Positions 53,825-63,353 of a DNA stretch of 64,000 nucleotides are shown one piece after another; positions within the stretch are counted from its first letter, which is position 1, and each line of letters starts with the position of its first letter. The position numbers and the translations under genes were made by a program. Where the stretch lies: contig CAVSCF010000010.1 in assembly GCA_963726405.1 (NCBI GenBank), positions 1-64,000 of the forward strand, read 5' to 3'. A model generated the notes under the pieces. The model was not told where the DNA came from. It ran no database searches and was given only the letters and a program-made list of their open reading frames with translations. The DNA is from JAOUJD01 sp963726405. Lineage in GTDB: Bacteria > Pseudomonadota > Gammaproteobacteria > Burkholderiales > Burkholderiaceae_F.

Positions 53825-56263
53825 ATGCAATTCTCGGAACATTGGCTGCGCCGCTATGCGAACCCGGCGATCGACAGCGAGGACCTCGCGCACCGCCTGA
53901 CCATGGGCGGCCTGGAGGTGGAGGAAAGCGCGCCGGTGGCGCCGCCGTTCAGCGGCATCGTCGTCGCGCACGTCGTTTCCGTGGCGAAGCACCCGAACGC
54001 GGACAAGCTGACGGTGTGCGAGGTCGATGCGGGCACCGGTGCTCGCCTCAACATCGTGTGCGGAGCACCGAACGTCGCCGCCGGGATCCGTGTGCCTTGC
54101 GCACTGGAAGGCGCGATCCTGCCGGGTGATTTCCGCATCAAGCGCACGACGATGCGCGGGGTGGAGTCGCAGGGCATGCTGTGTTCGGCACGTGAACTCG
54201 GACTGTCGGAGGATCACAGCGGCCTGCTGATCCTCGACCCGACGGCGGCCGTCGGGCAGGACATCCGCGCGGCACTCGATCTTGACGATCGCAAGCTCAC
54301 CGTCAAGCTCACCCCCAACCGCGCGGATTGCCTGAGCGTGACGGGGATTGCGCGCGAAGTGGCGGCCATCACCGGCGCCGATCTGACGCTGCCGTCGTTC
54401 GCGCCGATCGCGCCGCAGATCGACGATCGGCTCCCGGTCCGCGTCGAAGCTCCGGATCTGTGCGGCCGCTTCTCGGGGCGGGTCATTCGCGGGGTCGATG
54501 CGCGCGCGCCGACGCCCGACTGGATGAAACAGCGCCTGGAACGCAGCGGGCAGCGACCGATTTCGGCGCTGGTCGACATCTCCAACTACGTGATGCTCGA
54601 ACTCGGCCGCCCGTCGCACGTGTTCGACCTCGACAAGGTGAAGGGCGGGCTCGCCGTGCGCTGGGGCGGCGCCGGCGAGCAGGTCGAACTGCTCAACGGG
54701 CAGACCGTCACGGTCGATGGCGAGGTCGGCGTCATCGCGGACGACGCGGGCATCGAGGCGCTCGCCGGCATCATGGGAGGCGCGGCCACCGCGGTGTCGC
54801 TCGACACCCGCAACATCTACGTCGAGGCAGCGTTCTGGTGGCCGGATGCGATCCGCGGCCGCGCGCGCCGCTTCAACTTCACAACCGATGCCGCGCATCG
54901 CTTCGAGCGCGGGGTCGACTTCGCCACGACCGTCGACCACATCGAATACATCACGCGCCTGGTCCTCGACATCTGTGGTGGCCGGCCCGGTCCCGTCGAC
55001 GACACCGTGCTCCGCCTGCCGGAGCGCAAGGCGGTCACGATGCGCATCGAACGGTGTCGCCGGGTCATCGGTGTGCCGATCGACACCGCGGACATGGCCG
55101 GTGCCTTTCGCCAGCTCGGCCTGCCGTTCGAGCAGCACGCCGACCGCTTCGTGGTCACGCCGCCGAGCTACCGCTTCGACCTCGAGATCGAGGAGGACCT
55201 CATCGAGGAGGTCGCACGGCTCTTCGGCTTCGAACGCATTCCGGCCGTCCCGCCGCGCGCGCCGGCCACGATGCGGATGCGGCGCGAAGAGCAGCGGTCG
55301 ATGCACGACGTGCGCCGCGCACTCGCGCGCGACGGCTACCAGGAACTGGTCAACTACTCGTTCGTGGACGCGTCGTGGGAGCAGGATTTCGCCGGCAACG
55401 ATGCGCCGATCCGGGTGCTCAATCCCATCGCCAGCCAGATGTCGGTGATGCGAACGACGCTGCTCGGCGGCCTGGTCGCGACCCTCGTCTACAACCTGAA
55501 CCGCAAACAGACCCGCGCGCGCCTGTTCGAAGTGGGGCGCGTGTTCCTGCGCGACGCCGAGGTCGAAGACGGCCCCTTGGCGGTCCGGGGCGTGGCCCAG
55601 CCGACCGTCGTCGCCGGCCTGGCGTACGGACTGGCCGACGATGAGCAATGGGGATTGCCGGCACGTGACGTCGACTTCTTCGATGTCACGGGCGACATCG
55701 AGCGCCTGGTCGCTCCCGCCGCGGTCCGGTTCGTGCGCGCCGAGCACCCGGCGCTTCATCCGGGGCGTAGCGCTTTCGTCGAACTGGACGGCGCCACGGT
55801 GGGCATCGTGGGGGAACTGCATCCGCGGCTGCAACAGAAGTACGAGTTGCAGAAGCCCGCGGTGGTCTTCGAACTCGATCTCGTACCGGTCCTGGGGCGG
55901 CCTCTGCCCCGCTACAGCGAGGTGTCGAAGTTCCAGCCGGTCACCCGCGACATCTCGGTCACCGTCGCCGACGATCTGCCGGTGGGCGCGCTGGAAGAGG
56001 CGGTCCGCGTCCTGTCGAGTGCGGATGGCCGCCTGTCGGCGCTGCGCGAGTTCCGGCTGTTCGACGTGTATCGTCCCCGGACAGATTCAAGCAAAGTCGC
56101 CGAAGCGAGTGCTAACGCATTGTTAAATAAAGAAAAGAGCCTTGCGTTCCGCGTCGTTCTGCAAGATACTGATCGGGCCCTGAACGACGCCGATGCCGAC
56201 GCAGCGGTCAGCGCCATCGTCGAGGGGCTCGAGAAACAGTGCGGAGCGCGGCTGCGTCGATAA
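53825..56263 (+). CDS. pheT: Phenylalanyl-tRNA synthetase beta subunit
   Basis: The 812-residue editing subunit. Domain order is normal: N-terminal tRNA-binding EMAP-like domain (ISGIVVAHVVSVAKHPNADKLTVC), B3/B4 editing domain (SALVDISNYVMLELGRPSHVFD), B5, core-like domain (QELVNYSFVD), and C-terminal ferredoxin-like anticodon domain (FQPVTRDISVTVADDLP). Begins 15 bp after pheS with GGAGG. Confidence 0.97.
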   Translation: MQFSEHWLRRYANPAIDSEDLAHRLTMGGLEVEESAPVAPPFSGIVVAHVVSVAKHPNADKLTVCEVDAGTGARLNIVCGAPNVAAGIRVPCALEGAILPGDFRIKRTTMRGVESQGMLCSARELGLSEDHSGLLILDPTAAVGQDIRAALDLDDRKLTVKLTPNRADCLSVTGIAREVAAITGADLTLPSFAPIAPQIDDRLPVRVEAPDLCGRFSGRVIRGVDARAPTPDWMKQRLERSGQRPISALVDISNYVMLELGRPSHVFDLDKVKGGLAVRWGGAGEQVELLNGQTVTVDGEVGVIADDAGIEALAGIMGGAATAVSLDTRNIYVEAAFWWPDAIRGRARRFNFTTDAAHRFERGVDFATTVDHIEYITRLVLDICGGRPGPVDDTVLRLPERKAVTMRIERCRRVIGVPIDTADMAGAFRQLGLPFEQHADRFVVTPPSYRFDLEIEEDLIEEVARLFGFERIPAVPPRAPATMRMRREEQRSMHDVRRALARDGYQELVNYSFVDASWEQDFAGNDAPIRVLNPIASQMSVMRTTLLGGLVATLVYNLNRKQTRARLFEVGRVFLRDAEVEDGPLAVRGVAQPTVVAGLAYGLADDEQWGLPARDVDFFDVTGDIERLVAPAAVRFVRAEHPALHPGRSAFVELDGATVGIVGELHPRLQQKYELQKPAVVFELDLVPVLGRPLPRYSEVSKFQPVTRDISVTVADDLPVGALEEAVRVLSSADGRLSALREFRLFDVYRPRTDSSKVAEASANALLNKEKSLAFRVVLQDTDRALNDADADAAVSAIVEGLEKQCGARLRR

Positions 56264-56268
56264 CAGGC

Positions 56269-56658
56269 ATGCAAGACGACACACAATCCAATCCGGGTTT
56301 CAAGCTTCCGGAAACGCCCACTGCCGCGGCGGCGCCGAACGGTGTGGCGGATCGTGGGGCGAAGACCGTGACCAAGGCGGAACTCGCCGAGGCGCTGTTC
56401 GACCGCCTGGGGCTCAACAAACGGGAAGCCAAGGACATGGTCGATTGCTTCTTCGACGAGATCCGGCAGGCGCTCGAGCGGGGCGAATCGGTGAAGCTGT
56501 CGGGCTTCGGCAACTTCCAGCTGCGCGACAAACCGCAGCGGCCCGGTCGTAATCCCAAGACGGGCGAAGAGATTGCCATCACGGCACGCCGCGTCGTCAC
56601 CTTCCACGCCAGCCAGAAGCTCAAGGCGGCGGTCGCGCGGGCCACAGGGGTTCACTGA
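56269..56658 (+). CDS. ihfA: Integration host factor alpha subunit
   Basis: DNA-bending nucleoid protein, partner of IhfB. 129 residues: an unusually polar 33-residue N-terminal extension (MQDDTQSNPGFKLPETPTAAA) before the core TKAELAEALFDRLGLNKREAKDM, with the DNA-intercalating loop GRNPKTGEEI. ATG 56269 is preferred; GTG 56239 lies inside pheT. pheT-ihfA-merR order is conserved in proteobacteria. Confidence 0.95.
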   Translation: MQDDTQSNPGFKLPETPTAAAAPNGVADRGAKTVTKAELAEALFDRLGLNKREAKDMVDCFFDEIRQALERGESVKLSGFGNFQLRDKPQRPGRNPKTGEEIAITARRVVTFHASQKLKAAVARATGVH

Positions 56659-56694
56659 CGGCTGCGCGCCGTCGTCTCCCCGGTCGTCTGAACC

Positions 56695-57081
56695 ATGCAG
56701 CGTTCCGAATCCCCGGCGGTCCTGCCGCCGATTCCGGCCAAACGCTACTTCACCATCGGCGAGGTAAGCGAGTTGTGCGGCGTGAAGCCGCACGTGCTGC
56801 GCTACTGGGAGCAGGAATTCACGCAACTCAAGCCCGTCAAGCGGCGTGGCAACCGGCGTTACTACCAGCACCACGAGGTTCTGCTCGTGCGCCGCATCCG
56901 CGAACTGCTGTACGAGCAGGGCTTTACGATCAACGGCGCACGCAACCGCCTCGACGAGAACGAACGCCTCCCGCGCGCGCATGCGCGGCCGAACGGCAAC
57001 GGCACCCATGCGGCAGACCTGGACATCGCGAGCGTCCGGACGGAAATCGAGGCCATTCGCAAACTTCTGCAAGGCGAATAG
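56695..57081 (+). CDS. MerR-family regulator
   Basis: A 128-residue regulator with a winged-helix start: RYFTIGEVSELCGVKPHVLRYWEQEF, then RRYYQHHEVLLVRRIRELLYEQGFTINGARN. No cysteine ligand set, so not a metal sensor of the classic type. It is the standard gene after ihfA in betaproteobacteria; its ligand and targets are unknown. Confidence 0.92.
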   Translation: MQRSESPAVLPPIPAKRYFTIGEVSELCGVKPHVLRYWEQEFTQLKPVKRRGNRRYYQHHEVLLVRRIRELLYEQGFTINGARNRLDENERLPRAHARPNGNGTHAADLDIASVRTEIEAIRKLLQGE

Positions 57082-57092
57082 CGCCGGGCGGA

Positions 57093-57098
57093 TATAAT
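57093..57098 (+). promoter_or_regulatory. -10 element of tRNA-Pro
   Basis: TATAAT 9 bp before the tRNA 5' end; no clear -35 is seen. Confidence 0.6.
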
Positions 57099-57105
57099 CG
57101 CGTCC

Positions 57106-57184
<79 letters not shown>

Positions 57185-57192
57185 ATGAAAAC

Positions 57193-57227
57193 AAGGGGTT
57201 AGGTTCAAAAGACCTAACCCCTTTTTC
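57193..57227 (+). terminator. Terminator of tRNA-Pro
   Basis: 11-bp perfect stem AGGGGTTAGGT/ACCTAACCCCT with a 7-nt loop, followed by TTTTTC. Confidence 0.95.
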
Positions 57228-57543
57228 TATGGTTTTCGAGAACAGGTACGCCGGCAGGTCACGCTTGTTCGCTACGAGCGAACAATGCGCTGTCGCCTGC
57301 GTGGTCGGAAATGCAGGACGGTCCAGCCGCGGTGCGGAAAGCGTTTGCGCAGTTGCAGCCGCACCAGCGTCGCTGGCGTCGTTCCGGCGTAAGCAGAAGC
57401 GCCGAACTAAGCAGAATGGTCAATTCAATCGAGCGGTTTGACGGCGTAGAAAGTCAGGGTCGATGCGTGTTGTAAACGGTTGGTATTGCCAACCTCTCCG
57501 TTCTTCCTTTTGAACAACGCACCCAATCCTGCGGAGGCCGAAG
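57228..57543. other. Intergenic region with a 9-bp palindrome
   Basis: About 315 bp without a recognised gene. The only clear structure is a hairpin or operator at 57265-57285 with arms TTGTTCGCT/AGCGAACAA and a 3-nt centre; it has no U-run. Confidence 0.5.
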
Positions 57544-57705
57544 ATGATGCGAAGAGTCGGCGCGATGCTGCTGGCCTTGGCGGCATGCATTCTGTTCGTC
57601 GGGCTTGGTGCGTTGGTCGCCCTCGTTGCTGCAGGAGGCGAGTTGGACGATGCGTTGCTTGCGTCTGGCGAAGCCAGGACCCTGGGACTCGATTTCCTCC
57701 ACTGA
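57544..57705 (+). CDS. Small membrane protein, 53 residues
   Basis: A short ORF starting MMRRVGAMLLALAACIL, with one hydrophobic segment (LLALAACILFVGLGALVALV) and a short polar tail (GGELDDALLAS). GGAGG lies 9 bp before the ATG. Support is the ribosome site plus the membrane segment; no family is known. Confidence 0.5.
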   Translation: MMRRVGAMLLALAACILFVGLGALVALVAAGGELDDALLASGEARTLGLDFLH

Positions 57706-57971
57706 TCGTCGCTGCCGGTGTCGCATAGGCGAAACGCGCAGCCAGGATCCGGCCCGACCGATCACCTGAGGCTTCGCACGCTGATCGCAATCCAAGTGAT
57801 CAGCGAAGAATTTGCCTTTGAAGTGTTCGCAAGAGAAGCAGCCGCGTTCGCGCGCGCCGACGTGGTCGGTGATCCGACCCCTTTCTTAGCCGCATGCTGC
57901 GGGTGAGCTCGCCCGGCTGTGCTCGTTGGGATGAATGCGCGTAAGCGGCACTGCCGTTCACGCGACTTCCC

Positions 57972-58262
57972 TCATGACCGACTGCGGCCGACCTGGTCTC
58001 GAACGGCATTGCTCGGCAGCGGCTCGGCCCAGCGTTTCTTACCATTCGCATAGATGCAGGTGGGTTTGAACGGACGGGCGAGCGCGTCCTTCACTTCCAT
58101 CGTGACGGCCATGCCGTCCGGCACCTGCTTCGACTCGATGTTGCGGACCCACTCGAATCCTTCTTCCCGCACGAAGTAGCGGCACTGCTCCTCCGGGGAC
58201 TGGTCCGCCGTGGCACATCCCGCCATCAACGCGATGACGACGATCGTTGGAAGCTGTCGCAT
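57972..58262 (-). CDS. Small lipoprotein of unknown function
   Basis: A 96-residue protein with MRQLPTIVVIALMAGC signal and lipobox MAGC; the mature part (EEQCRYFVREEGFEWVRNIES ... FKPTCIYANGKKRWAEPL) has two further cysteines that could pair. AGGAG lies before the ATG. Probably periplasmic. Family not recognised; an N-terminal extension to 58349 is rejected because the signal peptide starts at 58262. Confidence 0.72.
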   Translation of the reverse strand: MRQLPTIVVIALMAGCATADQSPEEQCRYFVREEGFEWVRNIESKQVPDGMAVTMEVKDALARPFKPTCIYANGKKRWAEPLPSNAVRDQVGRSRS

Positions 58263-58358
58263 ATCGGCTCCTGACGTTGAGAAGGCAATGTCAGGAATTT
58301 TATCGAGTCCGAACCCGGGTTGCCCGCGAGGCGCCATGGGCCCGCGCAAGCGTGACCG

Positions 58359-58640
58359 CTACTCGTCTCCGGGATAGCCGTCGGGGCAACGGTCGTCGCC
58401 CAGATGCGACTGGATCAGCGCCAGCCGGACGGCAATGCCAACCAGGATGTGCGCCCCGATCTGCACCACCGCCTGGCTCGAGTCCCCGGGTGCGAAGCCA
58501 GGGAGAGGCCCGGCGGCCGTGACCATGGCGCCGAGCAGAATTCCAGCCAGATGCCCGACGATCCCGATCGTCAAGCCGGTCCAGACCATCATGAAGCCGA
58601 AATGGCTCCGCAGGCGCAGTTCGCGGTCGTCGGATTTCAT
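58359..58640 (-). CDS. Small two-helix membrane protein
   Basis: 93 residues: MKSDDRELRLRSHFGF, then two hydrophobic segments (MMVWTGLTIGIVGHLAGILLG and AVVQIGAHILVGIAVRLAL), ending in an acidic tail. GGGGGTG precedes the ATG. It lies upstream of the lipoprotein on the same strand, 96 bp apart. No family recognised. Confidence 0.65.
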   Translation of the reverse strand: MKSDDRELRLRSHFGFMMVWTGLTIGIVGHLAGILLGAMVTAAGPLPGFAPGDSSQAVVQIGAHILVGIAVRLALIQSHLGDDRCPDGYPGDE

Positions 58641-58865
58641 CGTCACCCCCGCAGAGGACGGCGACGAACGGCAAACCCGGTGCCTGCGCGGGTGTTTGGG
58701 GGACACACACGGCAACCATCCGTATTCGCCCGGCTCGGAGTAGGGGGTGATCGAGGTCCATTCCGGGCGACCACCGGTCCGCGCTGAAGCGTTCAATTCC
58801 CTGTGTCGTCGCCCGCTCGTTCGTGCAGGGCAGGCGATGGCGGAACCAGCTCTCGGGAGTCGGAC

Positions 58866-59054
58866 ATGCGCGCAGTCATCATCGTCGTGCTCGCGGCACT
58901 GGCCGGGTGTGCTTCCCCACCGCAGCGTTCGGCGGAGGAGGTGAGCGGCGAGAGCAGTCGGTGCGCCAGTTTCTCCCGCGAGAACCTGCAGACGCAGTCG
59001 TTGCTCGTCGTCTACCGCCTGCACTGCGTCAAGGACACGCCACTGGGACTCTGA
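58866..59054 (+). CDS. Small lipoprotein, 62 residues
   Basis: MRAVIIVVLAALAGC is a lipoprotein signal with lipobox LAGC; the mature 47 residues contain two cysteines (SRCASFS, RLHCVKD). Probably anchored in the periplasm. No family recognised. A long antisense frame overlaps but lacks support. Confidence 0.6.
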   Translation: MRAVIIVVLAALAGCASPPQRSAEEVSGESSRCASFSRENLQTQSLLVVYRLHCVKDTPLGL

Positions 59055-59224
59055 GCGCCGGTCGGGTCGCGGCCCGGCCTCGTTTCGGTCCGACGTCCTT
59101 GCCCCGCCCGCGGGGAAGGGCACGATGCATCCCCGATACAGAGCGGCGCGCTTGTTAGAATCGTGCGACTAAGCGGGCCGAGCGTGCCGGTGTGCGAAGG
59201 TGCACCGGCCGTTTTGTTTCTACG

Positions 59225-59974
59225 ATGCGCATTCTTGTCTCGAACGACGACGGTTACCTGGCGCCCGGCATTGCGGCGCTGGCCGAAGCCATGCGGCCGC
59301 TGGGCGAAGTCATCGTGGTCGCGCCCGAACAGAACAGCAGCGGGGCGAGCAACTCGTTGACCCTGACCCGCCCGCTGACCGTGTGGGAGGCGCCGAGCGG
59401 CACGACGGTCATCAACGGAACGCCAAGCGACTGCGTTCACGTCGCGCTGACCGGGCTGCTCGATCATCGTCCGGACCTCATCGTCTCCGGCATCAACAAC
59501 GGCCAGAACATGGGCGACGACACGATCTACTCGGGCACCGTCGCCGCCGCCATGGAGGGCTATCTGTTCGGCGTTCCTGCAATCGCGTTCTCGCTGGTGG
59601 ACAAGGGCAACGCGCATCTCGACAGCGCCGCGCGCATCGCCCACGACATCGTCGCCCGCTACCTCGCGCGTCCGATCGTCGCGCCCTTCCTGCTGAACGT
59701 GAACATCCCGAACCTGCCTTACGCCGAGATCAAGGGCGTGAAGTGCACGCGGCTCGGCAAGCGTCATCCGTCCGAACCCGTCGTGAAGATGATGAATCCG
59801 CGCGGGGAGCCGATCTACTGGATCGGTCCGGCCGGTCAGGCGCGCGTCGGCGGGCCGGGCACGGACTTCCATGCCACCGCGGCGGGCTACGTCTCCGTGA
59901 CTCCCTTGCAGATCGACCTGACGCACAACGAACAGTTGAATGAGGTCGAGCACTGGCTGCAGGCGACCGCGTGA
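59225..59974 (+). CDS. surE: 5'-nucleotidase SurE
   Basis: A 249-residue survival protein, nucleotide and polyphosphate phosphatase. Metal motif SNDDGY at residues 6-11, APEQNSSGAS, GTPSDCVH and SGINNGQNMGDDTIYSGTVAAAMEG are all intact. First gene of the stationary-phase set surE-pcm-nlpD-rpoS. Confidence 0.96.
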   Translation: MRILVSNDDGYLAPGIAALAEAMRPLGEVIVVAPEQNSSGASNSLTLTRPLTVWEAPSGTTVINGTPSDCVHVALTGLLDHRPDLIVSGINNGQNMGDDTIYSGTVAAAMEGYLFGVPAIAFSLVDKGNAHLDSAARIAHDIVARYLARPIVAPFLLNVNIPNLPYAEIKGVKCTRLGKRHPSEPVVKMMNPRGEPIYWIGPAGQARVGGPGTDFHATAAGYVSVTPLQIDLTHNEQLNEVEHWLQATA

Positions 59975-60660
59975 AGCGCGCGCCGACGCCGTCGCCCGGC
60001 GGTACCGATCACAGCGGCCTGGCTTCCGCGCGGGTGCGCGAACGCATGGTGGAGCGCGTGCGCGAACTCGGCGTGCGCGACTCGCGCGTGCTCGAAGCCA
60101 TGCGCGCCGTGCCACGGCATCTGTTCGTCGACGAAGCGCTGGCGAGCCGAGCCTACGAGGACACCGCATTGCCGATCGGGCACGGCCAGACGATTTCCCA
60201 GCCTTACATCGTTGCTCGCATCGCCGAACTGGCCCTCGAGGGCATCGCCGATCCGCGTACCGCACGTCTCCTCGAGATCGGCACGGGTTGCGGTTACGCC
60301 GCGGCGGTGATGGCCCAGCTTTTTGGCGATGTGGTCAGCGTCGAGCGTCTTCGCGCGTTACACGAACGGGCGCGGGACAACCTGCGGCCGCTGCGGCTTC
60401 CGAATCTGCGGCTGGTATTCGGCGACGGGGCCCGTGGAGTGGCCGCTGGGGCACCCTACGATTCCATCGTGGCCGCCGCCGCGGGCGATGAACTGCCGCC
60501 GGCGTGGATCGAGCAGTTGAAGCCCGGAGGGCGGATCGTCGCGCCGGTGGGCGGCCTGCAGCAGCAGTTGATCGTGGCCACCAAGGACGTCGGCGGCCGC
60601 GTGCAGCAGATTGGCAAGGAGGCCGTGCGCTTCGTTCCGTTGCGCGGCGGCACTGGATGA
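59971..60660 (+). CDS. pcm: Protein-L-isoaspartate O-methyltransferase
   Basis: Repairs isoaspartyl damage in aged proteins using SAM. 229 residues with VPRHLFVDEALASRAYEDTALPIGHGQTISQP, SAM loop LLEIGTGCGYAAAV, and GGRIVAPVG. The start is GTG 59971 overlapping the surE stop (GTGA); the first ~20 residues are a non-conserved extension. Followed by nlpD after 10 bp. Confidence 0.94.
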   Translation: MKRAPTPSPGGTDHSGLASARVRERMVERVRELGVRDSRVLEAMRAVPRHLFVDEALASRAYEDTALPIGHGQTISQPYIVARIAELALEGIADPRTARLLEIGTGCGYAAAVMAQLFGDVVSVERLRALHERARDNLRPLRLPNLRLVFGDGARGVAAGAPYDSIVAAAAGDELPPAWIEQLKPGGRIVAPVGGLQQQLIVATKDVGGRVQQIGKEAVRFVPLRGGTG

Positions 60661-60670
60661 GGATCACTGG

Positions 60671-61510
60671 ATGAAGCAGGCAGGACGGATGCGGGTGGCG
60701 GTGATGGCGATGGTCGCGCTGGGTGCGTGTACATCGCAGAAGCCTGCTCCCGTGGTCGATCGTTCAGGCACCGCGGCCGCGCGGCCCCCGGTCGTTGCCG
60801 ATAAGCCGGCGAAACGGGAAGCGAGAGACGGGGTCTACACGGTGCAGCGGGGCGACACGCTCTACAGCATCGCAACGGCCTTCGGCGTCGATGTGCGCGA
60901 CCTGGCTCGCTGGAACGAATTACCGGAAGGCAGTGCTGTGCGCGTCGGGCAGTCGCTCCGCGTCACGCCGCCGGCGGAATCGGCGGCGGCGACTGTGATG
61001 CCGGTCACGCCGGGAGGGTCGACGGAAGTTCGCCCGCTGCCGGCGCCAGGCACGACGGTCGAGCCGGCACCGCTGCCGCCCGCGGCCGTTCCCGAATCCC
61101 CATCGGGCGCGAAACCCGAGGCACCGCCGCCGGCCGCTCCGCCGCCGGCGCAGTGGCTGTGGCCGGTCGCCGGCAAGGTGATCGACGGCTTCGACTCGCC
61201 GCGCAACAAGGGCATCGACATCGGTGGCACCGAGGGTACGCCCGTTCAGGCGGCAGCGGACGGCGAAGTGGTGCACGTGGGCAGCGCGCTCCGCGGTTAC
61301 GGCAATCTCGTGATCATTCGCCATGCCGGCGATTACGTGACGGCCTACGGCCACAACAGAAAGATTCTCGTTACGCAGGGCCAGCAGGTGAAGCGCGGCC
61401 AGCAGATTGCGGAATTGGGGCGATCGGATGCCGACCGCCCGAAGCTTCACTTTGAGATACGTCACCAAGGCAAGCCGCTCGATCCGGTCAAATACCTCCC
61501 TCCACGTTGA
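60671..61510 (+). CDS. nlpD: NlpD-type LysM/M23 lipoprotein
   Basis: 279 residues. Lipoprotein signal ending at LGAC, LysM domain (YTVQRGDTLYSIATAFGVDVRDLARWN), a Pro/Ala linker, and a C-terminal M23 (LytM) domain (GIDIGGTEGTPVQAAADGEVVHVG ... HFEIRHQGKPLDP). In relatives it activates amidases for septal splitting and is often catalytically degenerate. The rpoS promoter commonly lies within this gene. Confidence 0.93.
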   Translation: MKQAGRMRVAVMAMVALGACTSQKPAPVVDRSGTAAARPPVVADKPAKREARDGVYTVQRGDTLYSIATAFGVDVRDLARWNELPEGSAVRVGQSLRVTPPAESAAATVMPVTPGGSTEVRPLPAPGTTVEPAPLPPAAVPESPSGAKPEAPPPAAPPPAQWLWPVAGKVIDGFDSPRNKGIDIGGTEGTPVQAAADGEVVHVGSALRGYGNLVIIRHAGDYVTAYGHNRKILVTQGQQVKRGQQIAELGRSDADRPKLHFEIRHQGKPLDPVKYLPPR

Positions 61511-61528
61511 GGACTTTGATCGCACACC

Positions 61529-62533
61529 ATGACTCCACATACGACGCGCCCCTTCGGTGCGTCGGCCGTTCCGCCGAAGCCCGAGCCCGCGGGCGAGGTC
61601 GACGAACCCGCCTTCGAGGGTGATGTCGACCCGGAGCGCGAACTGGAGTTCAGCGTCGTTCCGGCACCTGACGTCCCCGTTGCCCTCGACTTTCCGGATA
61701 CCGACAACGTCCAGCGCTACTTGACGGCCATCGGCGCGCATCGGCTGATGACGCCGGTGGAGGAGCACGACACGGCGGTGCGTGCGCTCGGCGGCGATTT
61801 CCAGGCGCGTCAGTCGATGATCGAGCGCAACCTGCGTCTCGTCGTGTCCATCGCCAAGCACTACGCCAACCGCGGGCTCGCGCTGCTCGACCTCATCGAA
61901 GAGGGCAACCTCGGGCTGATCCACGCGCTCGAAAAGTTCGATCCCGAGCGCGGCTTCCGGTTCTCGACCTACGCGACCTGGTGGATCCGCCAGACGATCG
62001 AGCGGGCCGTGATCAACCAGGCGCGCACGATCCGCCTGCCGGTCCACGTGGTGCGCGAACTGCAGCACGTCATTCGCGCCAAGCGCCACCTCGAAGCGGA
62101 AATGGACGACGAGACGCACGAGGTCCGCATCGAGGACATCGCGCACCTCACGGGGAAGAGCGTCGACGACGTCGAGGACATCCTGAAGTTCAGCGCCACG
62201 CCGGCGTCGCTCGACGCGCCGCTCGATGCCGATCCCGACAGCACGCTGGCCGATCTGCTCATCGACGTGACCGCAGAAGCGCCCGAGGCGAGCGCCGTGC
62301 GCCACGAACTCGAAGGGCGGGTGCACGAGTGGCTCACGGGACTTCCGGACAAGCAGCGCCTCGTGATCGAACGGCGCTTCGGCCTCGACGAGCGGGAGCC
62401 GGCAACGCTCGACGCGCTGGCTTCCGAACTCTCGCTGACGCGCGAACGCGTGCGACAGATCCAGCAGGACGCGCTGGCTCGCCTCAAGCGCACGCTGACG
62501 GCCGGCGGCATCGGCCGCGACGCCGTCCTCTGA
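61529..62533 (+). CDS. rpoS: RNA polymerase sigma factor RpoS
   Basis: General stress and stationary-phase sigma factor. 334 residues: poorly conserved acidic N-terminus, then region 1.2 (DNVQRYLTAIGAHRLMTPVEE), region 2 (RNLRLVVSIAKHYANRG, GFRFSTYATWWIRQTIERA), region 3 and region 4 (LDALASELSLTRERVRQIQQ). Position after nlpD confirms the identity. Confidence 0.96.
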   Translation: MTPHTTRPFGASAVPPKPEPAGEVDEPAFEGDVDPERELEFSVVPAPDVPVALDFPDTDNVQRYLTAIGAHRLMTPVEEHDTAVRALGGDFQARQSMIERNLRLVVSIAKHYANRGLALLDLIEEGNLGLIHALEKFDPERGFRFSTYATWWIRQTIERAVINQARTIRLPVHVVRELQHVIRAKRHLEAEMDDETHEVRIEDIAHLTGKSVDDVEDILKFSATPASLDAPLDADPDSTLADLLIDVTAEAPEASAVRHELEGRVHEWLTGLPDKQRLVIERRFGLDEREPATLDALASELSLTRERVRQIQQDALARLKRTLTAGGIGRDAVL

Positions 62534-62573
62534 GTGCCCGCGCCGGCGGGCGGCGCCTCAGTAGAATCGGCGC

Positions 62574-63353
62574 ATGACGCCGGTCCTCGTCTTCGACATC
62601 GAAACCGTGCCCGACGTGGCCGGCCTGCGCAGGCTGCGTCCCGAATGGTCGGCGCTGGCCGACGCCGACGTCGCCGGGCACGCCTTCTCCGAACGCAGGG
62701 AACGGACGGGCAACGACTTCCTGCCGCTGCACCTGCATCGCGTGGTGGCGATCTCGTGCGTGCTGCGCAGCGACGCCGGATTCCGCGTCGGTTCGATCGG
62801 CGGCTTGACCGACAGCGAAGGTTTCCTGATCCAGGCCTTCTTCGGAATGATCGACCGCCACACGCCGCAACTCGTGAGCTGGAATGGCGGCGGCTTCGAC
62901 CTTCCGGTGCTGCACTACCGTGGCCTGCTCGCCGGCATCACCGCAGCGCGCTACTGGGAACTGGGCGAGGACGATCGAGACTTCCGCTACAACAACTACA
63001 TCGGCCGCTATCACACGCGGCACCTGGACCTGATGGACCTCATGGCGATGTACCAGCCGCGTGCAAGCGCTCCACTGGACGACCTGTCGCGCCTGGCGGG
63101 CTTTCCCGGCAAGCTCGGCATGGACGGCGCCCGCGTCTGGGATGCCTTTCAGGCGGGTCACCTCGACCAGGTGCGCAATTACTGCGAGACCGACGTCGTC
63201 AACACCTATCTGCTGTTCAACCGCTTCCAGAAGATGCGCGGTGTGCTGACGCCCGAGCAGCACCTGGCGGAGGAAGCGCTGGTGCGCGACACGCTGGCGC
63301 AATTGCCCGCGGCGCACTGGAAGGACTACCTCGCAGCGTGGCCCGCGGCCTAG
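62574..63353 (+). CDS. Predicted 3'-5' exonuclease (PolB-like fold)
   Basis: A 259-residue DnaQ-fold exonuclease. Exo motif I FDIETVPDV near residues 7-15, motif II VSWNGGGFDLPVL, motif III YCETDVVNTYLLF. Such proteins are related to the exonuclease domain of family B polymerases and lack a polymerase domain. Role in the cell not defined. Its end overlaps the GTG start of rlmD. Confidence 0.9.
   Translation: MTPVLVFDIETVPDVAGLRRLRPEWSALADADVAGHAFSERRERTGNDFLPLHLHRVVAISCVLRSDAGFRVGSIGGLTDSEGFLIQAFFGMIDRHTPQLVSWNGGGFDLPVLHYRGLLAGITAARYWELGEDDRDFRYNNYIGRYHTRHLDLMDLMAMYQPRASAPLDDLSRLAGFPGKLGMDGARVWDAFQAGHLDQVRNYCETDVVNTYLLFNRFQKMRGVLTPEQHLAEEALVRDTLAQLPAAHWKDYLAAWPAA

Noticed and set aside
52796..55834. 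Over 1000-codon open frame antisense to pheS-pheT
   Set aside because: Mirror of codon bias in the synthetase genes; no domain recognised.
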